Shown: one piece after another, positions 57,801-64,000 of the stretch | Numbering within the stretch: the first letter of the stretch is position 1 | Layout of the letters: the number at the start of each line of letters is the position of its first letter | NCBI RefSeq assembly: GCF_000003815.2 | Contig: NC_049979.1 | Location: 20,864,909-20,928,908, forward strand | Length of the DNA: 64,000 nt | Source of the DNA: Branchiostoma floridae | Lineage: Eukaryota > Chordata > Leptocardii > Amphioxiformes > Branchiostomatidae | Direction: 5' to 3' | Made by a program: the position numbers and the translations under genes | The notes under the pieces: model-generated | Databases searched by the model: none | Told to the model about the DNA's origin: nothing | What the model saw: only the letters and a program-made list of their open reading frames with translations

Positions 57801-58355
57801 CCGGGTCGCTTGTAAGGGTCGGCGGCAAAAAAAAAAACGATACAAGGCCCATAGATGCATTATACGTATGCAAATGGAGGCTACAAGTTTGATCTACGTA
57901 CGCGCAGCTGTTGTGTTAGCTACAGAACGAATAGACTATAAACTTAGCCTTTTTGCTCCCCAAATGTCAGAAGCAGCTATAAGATAATGGACGTCAATGA
58001 AGGTTAGAAATCCAGGTAATACGATACGCCAGGTAATGCCAACTGGATATGATTATGGAAACCACCGGACGTTTACAAACGTAGGCTTCCTTTCTTGTAA
58101 TATAATGGACGCTTCACACATTGAAGTTTTTGTTTTATAGACCCAAAGACATGAACTAGTTCGTCCATTATATTTTCTAGGAACTGTATCGGACAGCACT
58201 TCGCCATGAACGAGTTGAAGACAGCTGTTGCGCTCATCCTGCAGCGGTTCAGTCTGACTCCAGACGATACCCTACCGGAGCCCGTACCTGAAATTAGCTT
58301 GGTCACACGGGTTAAACCTCCAGGGCTCTTCCTGCAGATCACAGCCATAAACTGA
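53130..58355 (+). CDS. CYP4F-like cytochrome P450, gene D (12 exons), with one in-frame stop
   Basis: The most divergent of the four P450 genes. Exons: 53130-53327, 53811-53946, 54229-54270, 54424-54551, 55199-55317, 55589-55714, 56179-56323, 56445-56635, 57069-57202, 57386-57450, 57623-57705, 58181-58355. Splice sites and phases are all intact for 513 codons. A TGA at 53,880-53,882 (codon 90) interrupts exon 2 where the paralogues encode the Gly of a Gly-Pro pair; one base change (GGA to TGA) explains it. Downstream motifs are complete: covalent-heme Glu320 in FEGHDTT, ExxR Glu377/Arg380, heme Cys458. No frameshift or other stop exists, so this is a recent null allele, young pseudogene or base error. 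If real, translation ends after 89 residues. Exon 2 is 12 nt and exon 3 is 3 nt shorter than in A-C. Confidence 0.8.
53880..53882 (+). other. In-frame TGA in exon 2 of gene D
   Basis: The codon follows FKY and precedes CCG (Pro). The equivalent residue is Gly in A, B and C. The flanking frame ([17 protein letters not shown]) continues normally. Confidence 0.85.
54580..54900. repeat. CA/CT microsatellite in intron 4 of gene D
   Basis: A CT-rich patch (about 54,603-54,640) is followed by degenerate CACA-rich sequence and a nearly pure (CA)n run at about 54,802-54,870, starting some 30 bases after the exon 4 donor. Apparent ORFs across it are repeat artefacts. Confidence 0.95.
56796..56935. repeat. 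Short inverted repeat in intron 8 of gene D
   Basis: TATCAAGGAATGAATCCACC near 56,808 is mirrored by TGGATTCATTCCTTGACAA near 56,904. The total is about 140 bases with no ORF, possibly a small MITE. Confidence 0.5.
57985..58080. repeat. Dispersed repeat shared with 22,987-23,110
   Basis: Same ordered blocks as the 23 kb copy (AATGAAGGTTAGAAATCCAGG, GATACGCCA, AACTGGATATGATTATGG, GGACGTTT). Located in intron 11 of gene D. Confidence 0.6.
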
Positions 58356-59234
58356 CGTCAGAAGGCCAGTTATGACAAAGCTACTTAGCGTTACATCATA
58401 TCTAGCTAGTTCTTTATAAGAGACAGACACTGGTAGAGAAAAGCGATGAGGAGTACTGTACTATTGAATATTGTTGTGATTGGAACTACACATTGGAATG
58501 TGAAATGATATCCTCCTCTGTAGTTCCATTATTCTAAACCCCTCGTGAAAAGTGTTACAAATTAGAAATCAACTTAGATAGACTCGAGCTCAGCGGTGAA
58601 ATATTTACTACAAATCGTCCTTATTATCAATGGAGACATATTTCATACCAGTTTAATAGTAGTTCTTATTGATGGATTGGAGCTTAAACGCAAAGGAACG
58701 AAATTAAGTTATTTACAACATGTATACTTGTTAATTACCCAAATACAGCATAAACCAGTAATTCAAATATAAGATAGAATACAGAGACCAAAGATTACAC
58801 AGTCAATGAACTACGGTATTGCATTTTATTTCTTCAATTTGTAGCTACATTTGTATTAGCATACCATATGTCATAAAGATCCATTTTTGAATTCTCGAGT
58901 TTTGCAAATACAAGCGCTAACTCTTATGCCATGTTATCTGCGCATTATGTCAATATCTTCTATATTCCTAGCGACATGTGGAGCCTGGTAGAGGCTACAT
59001 TTTTCCCACCTCCAAAGACCCCGGCTTATTAAGAACCCATACATTATAAAAGAAGTGGGTAAATTCGTCTTCCATTCCTAAAAAGAAGTCAAACCCAACA
59101 AAACCAGTATAATGTACACTTCAGTAGCACAGCATAGTCAAAGAATGTAGTTCCTAGCACCTTTGTATTTGTATTTTCCTTGTTATACATGTTGTTTGTA
59201 CCTGCAATTAGCCCTCGGGCAAGAACTTGCAATA
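58356..59234. other. Intergenic region between gene D and the LINE
   Basis: AT-rich sequence without a recognised exon; it presumably includes the gene D 3' UTR. At 59,203-59,234 a small hairpin-like block (AGCCCTCGGGCAAGAACTTG) resembles one at about 10,350-10,372. Confidence 0.45.
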
Positions 59235-59354
59235 AACAATGAATGAATGACCTTTATTGTACTTTTGTGCTCAAACAAGCTAAGTACAGGTCGTAGCGCT
59301 AGTGATAAGGTACAATTTTGACAAAAGGGTATCTTATCATCTCTACATATGCTA

Positions 59355-62300
59355 TTACATTCTAGTATGTACAAGTTCAACTTCTTCTCGCTTCTTAAAA
59401 CAGTTATAAACATAAGGACAGATGGAATCAATAATGTATGGTTTATCTAGTTGCATGAGAAATATGAATTTTTCCGTGGTATTCAAGAATCGGAAATTAG
59501 GAAACATATGTTGCATATTTTCAAAAAGGACGTTTCTTTCGTTGTTGTATAAAGTACAGTCAACAATAAAGTGACACTCATCCTCTATCTTATTCAAGTT
59601 ACAGTATTGGCAGATTCTTTCTTCCAGAGGAATGTGGTTATGTCGGCCTTTTTCAATATGGAGTCTGTGTGAACTAATGCGGAGCTTTGTGATGGCTGTT
59701 CTGTGCCGAATGTTTGCAATCTTTAAGTATTTCTCGTCGTTGTAAGTAGTCTTCAGTAATCTGTATGTTCGTAATTTGTTGTTGTTGCGCATTGCTGTCA
59801 CGAAAGATTGAAGGTACATATCTTTTAAACGTTGGTCGATGGATGGAATTATTTGCGATGGATTTAGGACAGATGACATGGGAGAATGCCAGACATAGCC
59901 AAAACCACATTCCTCTAGCGTCTTGCGGACTCCAGAAGCCCAGCATTTAGCGCCTAATGTGTCTAGCTCAAATTGGCACAAAAGGGCGTCTGCTGATAGA
60001 CTATCAGCTGGCACGTTCTGGCGTACTCTTATGTAGTGTTTGATGGCGTTAAGGGATGCTTCTAGTTTAAGGGGGTGTCTTCCCAGTTCTGCCATTACGG
60101 CCAGGTTACAGGCGGATCTGGGGACATTCAATGATTGTTTACAAAATTTTAAATGGATAGCTTCAATTGGGGATGATTTTGGAGTTTTGAATGAACCCCA
60201 TATTTCCGAACCATACAACAAAATAGGTTTCACGCATGTGTCAAATAGTTTGCTTCTTATGGATATAGAAGGGTCGGCTTTGCCAAGGGACTGGTTGATT
60301 CCGTAGAGGGCTCTCAGGCCTTTGCTGTGTAGATATTTGTTATTTGCCTTGAACGTGCCAGCTGAATTTACAACAATGCCCAGATAGCAATAATTTGTAA
60401 CAATTTCTACTACATGTCTGTTATATAGGAAAAGGCAGTCTTTTGGTAGGCGGCCACCTTTCATAAATACAATGACTTTAGTTTTCTACATTTAACTTCC
60501 ATGATTCACAATAATTTTCTAATCTACTTAGAGAAGTTTGCAGACCCTGTTGAGATTCAGACAAAAGTACCAGGTCATCTGCATATAATAAACATGACAC
60601 TTTCTTATTGTGCAATATAGGAGGGTTACAGGAATGGTCATTAAACACATCTGGTAAATCACTTATGAATAAATTAAACAAAGTAGGACTAAGATTACAG
60701 CCTTGTCGAACCCCACAGTTAGTTACAAAAGTATCGGTAAGACCGTGGCTAGTTTTAACACAATTTGTTGTTTTGGAATACATGTCTTTTATAGTGAGTA
60801 GAAATTTCCCCCCTAATCCAAGTTTATTTAATTTCATTAAAAGGCCTTCTCTCCAAACCGAGTCAAACGCCTTGCTAAAATCTACAAAACAGGCATAAAG
60901 TCGTGCGTTTTTGTTCAGATATTTACTGACTAAGGTGGATAATACGAAAAGGTTGTCAGTTGTTCTAAAGTTCTTTCTAAAACCGGCCTGTTGTGGTTTG
61001 AAAAGGCTGTAATGCTCTGCATAATTAACAAGACGTGTATTCAAAATAGATGAGAATAGTTTTCCCAGACAACTAATTATTGAGATTCCCCGATAGTTGT
61101 CTGGGACAGAAGTGTCCCCGGATTTATGAATGGGTACAATGTGACTTAGGGACCATTCTTTAGGGAAGTAACTATTTTGTAGACAGGAATTGAAAAGATG
61201 TAGAAGTGGTTTCTTTAGAATATGTCTTCCACATTTTAACATTTCATTATTGATCATGTCGCCACTGCTAGATTTTTTGTTTTTTAAATTTGATATAGCG
61301 GTGTCCAATTCTTTCTCAGTTATAAGGGAGTCTAATATGGAGCTCTCCATTGGAGTTGTATTTGAAAGGAATGAAGTGTCTACGGTTTCGGTGGTTGAAG
61401 CGTCTATGTTACAGAAACCATTTAATAAATGTTTGTCCAGGTTACTAAAGTGCTGTAACCAGTCCTCCTCTGATATTTGGCTACATCCTGACACTTTCTC
61501 TGGTTTCAACTTATTCAATAAGTTCCAGAACGCAGTCGGGTTTCTTTCTCTGAGTGAAGATAGTTGGTTCATTATTTGTTGGTGGAAGTCACGTTTTTTC
61601 TTTTTTACCAGTTTTTTGTAGTCTTTTCTCGTTTTAAAGAACCGTCCTCTTATTTCTGGGTTAGATGGATGTTTTTCAAGCAATGTAGCCAGGTTTTTTA
61701 TTTCACGTTTCATTTGTATGCAGGTTTTATCGAACCATCTTTTGTTTTGTTTTTTTCCGTGGATGTTTTCTTTGTCCTTTCAAACTCAAACAATTGTGAC
61801 CAACGTCTATTAGTAATGAGCTAAATTTTGAGACAATGTTTTCTATTTGGGCTGGAGCGGTCGCATTAGTAATGTTTTCGAGTGAAATGGTTTGTAATCT
61901 TTATTTGTAAGATGTTGGGTTGACTTAGAGAATGCAGAAAACTGTGAGCTGATTTTTCGTTCCAGTTAAATCGATTTGGCGATGGTTTTACATTAGTGGT
62001 TCTACGATTTTCTTGGACATTGTGATGGGCAGATTTTGAGTGAATGAGTACTGACAGCATGCAATGGTCAGAGAATATAGTTAATGGATTTACACGAAAC
62101 GTTAAAATGTGTTTTAAGAAGGGCTGACTTGAAATGATATAATCTACAGTGCTGCTGCCTTTCGGTTGATGACAGGTGAACTTTCCCTGTAGATCGCCAG
62201 CTACCCTACCGTTCAATATGGACAGGTTAGCTTGGATGCACAGGTCACAGATTAGTCTGCCAAATTTGTTTGGTGGTGCTTTATCCATATGCTGTCTATC

Positions 62301-62923
62301 TGAGTGGTGTTTTGAATTTACAAATTGATTATTGTCATCTTCAATGTCGCAGTCTACGTAATCTCGTAGATTACCAAGACGAGCGTTTAAATCCCCCCGA
62401 GAAGTAAGAATCCCTGTGTGCTGTATTGAGAAATTTCGTTTTCCAAAATGTCTAATACATGGTTATCAGAGTTTTTGTGTGTGGTGGATGAGCTCGGGCT
62501 TATATAAACAGAACAGATGAATAAGTCTTTTGGTAATCCTAATAATTCGCGGTCTATTCTCACCCAAAGTATATCAGAGGACTTAGACGGAAGTTTCCTC
62601 ACATGATTTTTGTATGCGTTTCTGTAGAAAAAGATTATGCCTCCAGAAGTGCGTCTTGCGCGTTTACTTTTTGTTCGGTGTAAATGGAAGTGGCTGTAGT
62701 TTGGGACGTCTATTTTAGTGTTATTTGTGGACCATGTCTCTAAAAGCGAAAAGAAGTCAAATTTGTTAATGTTTGCCAAAAATTCTGCGTCTTCTAATTT
62801 TGAGCCTAGGCCATGGATATTCCAACAGCCGAAGCTCTTGCTTCCTCCACCGTTAAACGCTTTCATTGCGAGTAGAGAGAACAGTGAGTATAAGTAAAGC
62901 GGTGTCCTTAACCGAGCACTCAA
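59355..62923 (-). pseudogene. LINE ORF2: APE endonuclease plus reverse transcriptase, frameshifted
   Basis: The first fragment (62,923-62,387) is the AP-endonuclease start: FGCWNIHGLGSK, then LLETW, then SVYISPSS, ending LLLGG. A one-base shift in a six-base G run (about 62,394-62,399) moves the frame to DLNARLGNLRDYVD and the second fragment (to 61,866) with TVDYIISS and FSDHCMLSV, the endonuclease C-terminal half. Another break lies near 61,866-61,780. The third fragment, from about 61,770 to 60,478, is the RT core: FVDFSKAFDSVWR, CGVRQGCNLSPTLFN, YADD at 60,574-60,585. A one-base shift at about 60,480 leads to the last fragment (60,464-59,355) with ILLYGSEIWG and a CxxC..HFIVDC zinc-knuckle-like tail. 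Inactive as it stands. Confidence 0.88.
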
Positions 62924-63142
62924 TATCTATCAACATGTTTGTAAGAAATATATTTAACTAAAGTGGGGTCTAACTAAATACGTGCATCTTTAGATGGTTA
63001 CTCACAAAATTCTACGGATTCTAGAAATGGTAAACAAAGGACTACAACTGATTATACATTGATTTCATGCTAACTTACAGTTGTAGCATATTTTCACTCT
63101 TATAAGACACTACAACAAGGTACTAAGTAAACTATGCTTGTC

Positions 63143-64000
63143 CTACCACACCATGGGCGGCCACATCAGGGCTGGGTGCCAGGGCCAAGGCGGCGGGGCC
63201 ATGCGGGAAGGTGCATTTGCCAAGGTAGAATTGTTCGGAGGTAGAACTGGAAAGCCCCATGGCGCAGGTGGGTAGTTGAAGATGGGAGGTGGGCTCCTCC
63301 ATGGTCCCGGTCGCTGACTTGGCATTTGGCGGGCGTCTCTTGCAGGTGCGCCGAACACGGCAGGACGACCGGGCGGTGTCGGGGATGGGGTACTACGAGG
63401 TGGGCCATCTGGTTGTCCCGAGGACAAACTGGCTGGTGAGGTCTCGGGAGCACACCCGGAAAGAACAGCTGAGCGTTGGCTTGTTGCAGGTGCACTTGGG
63501 AGAAGACCTTGACCTTCAGTCGGCGGGAAATCTCCGGCCCTGGGAGCACGTGGGGGTTGCCTCTGACCATTTGCAGGATGCTGGGTGAATCTTGGAGGCA
63601 CAGCACGTTGACCCTGGGTTGACTGGAAGTTTTCCCTTGTGCCCTTGCTGGTGTAGCTACCCAGACCTATGATGGGGTTGACCACTCTTTTGATGTTGGA
63701 AACCATCACACGGGTACCGAACCTGTCCAAGTGGTAGCCATCTGGATGATACAGAGCTTCCTTGACCTTCCCCATGTTCGACAGGTTGCTGTTGTACGTA
63801 ACGTGCACGTAGCTTGTCTCTTCAGCTACGACGTTCAGGAAGGAGTTCACCTGTTCGTCAATTTCTTGTAGCTTAGAGTCACGTCTGGGGGGGGGGGGGC
63901 GGAGAAAACTAGGGGAGTGTACGGGAACTTATCGTGGGAAGTCTGAATGAGTTTTCGAAAACTCTCCGTAACATCCGTTGGATTCCGCTTGTCTCTGACA
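63143..64000 (-). pseudogene. LINE ORF1 with SGNH-esterase-like domain and Pro-rich tail, partial
   Basis: The N terminus lies beyond the window. The visible part has FRKLIQTSHDKFPYTPLVFS, a strand-turn pattern usual before block V, then SKLQEIDEQVNSFLNVVAEE and YHPDGYHLDRFGTRVMVSNI, the Asp-x-x-His block of SGNH/GDSL hydrolases. About 150 residues of Pro/Arg/Ser-rich low-complexity sequence follow to the stop at 63,143. A run of 13 C on the minus strand (63,887-63,899 region) shifts the frame between the two halves, so it is either a real lesion or a homopolymer error. It is assigned as ORF1 because it lies directly upstream of ORF2 on the same strand; an independent gene is less likely. Confidence 0.7.

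Larger units (their letters stand above)
59235..64000 (-). mobile_element. Degenerate two-ORF non-LTR retrotransposon, open at the right edge
   Basis: Read on the minus strand it has ORF1 with an SGNH-esterase-like domain (64,000-63,143), a gap of about 220 bases, ORF2 with endonuclease and reverse transcriptase (62,923-59,355), a short 3' UTR, AATAAAGGTC and a CATTCATT tail ending near 59,235. Several single-base frameshifts interrupt both ORFs. Esterase-bearing ORF1 is known from CR1-like LINEs, but the GVRQGC motif in the RT is less typical of them, so the clade is left open. The 5' end lies beyond the window. Confidence 0.85.

Overview
The window looks like invertebrate deuterostome DNA, most probably a cephalochordate (amphioxus-like). 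This is inferred from an NHLH/HEN-type bHLH factor whose bHLH domain is almost unchanged from the vertebrate one, from CYP4F-style P450 genes with many short phased exons and GT-AG introns, and from dense small inverted-repeat transposons, microsatellites and APE-type LINEs. No tool was run; every exon boundary below was read by eye from splice sites, reading phase and comparison between the four paralogues.

Layout. 1-4,068: noncoding, with a long TG microsatellite and one TA-flanked MITE (1,615-1,904). 4,069-4,557 (minus): Nhlh coding exon. 4,753-21,434: about 16.7 kb with no recognisable gene, holding a large foldback hairpin near 14.4 kb. 21,567-22,454 (minus): an intronless beta-1,4-galactosyltransferase-family (GT7) gene whose specificity residue is Leu, predicting GalNAc rather than Gal transfer. 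24.0-29.2 kb: a repeat island with a palindromic GATC-rich repeat, a Tc1/mariner-type nonautonomous element, a 5'-truncated LINE with an open reverse transcriptase ORF, and a tRNA-derived SINE-like unit.

30,169-58,355: a cluster of four 12-exon CYP4F-like P450 genes, arranged A(-) B(-) C(+) D(+). A and C are inverted copies that still align through 5' flank and introns. B and C are head to head, 773 bp apart. D is the most divergent and carries one in-frame TGA in exon 2. A, B and C look intact and encode about 499, 516 and 505 residues with covalent-heme Glu, ExxR and heme-Cys motifs. All four have a DR1-type nuclear receptor element 57-133 bp upstream of the ATG, in the same orientation relative to the gene. 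Exon 8 and the first half of exon 12 are nearly identical in all four, including divergent D, which suggests gene conversion. Introns hold several MITEs, a 100-N gap inside one, and a decamer minisatellite in gene C built from AACYGGTT (Grainyhead-like) sites.

59,235-64,000 (minus): a degenerate LINE with an SGNH-esterase-type ORF1 running off the right edge and an endonuclease/reverse transcriptase ORF2 broken by frameshifts.

How the genes relate: the P450 cluster is one functional group, probably ER-membrane omega-hydroxylases of fatty acids or related lipids under shared nuclear-receptor control. Nhlh and the glycosyltransferase are independent neighbours.
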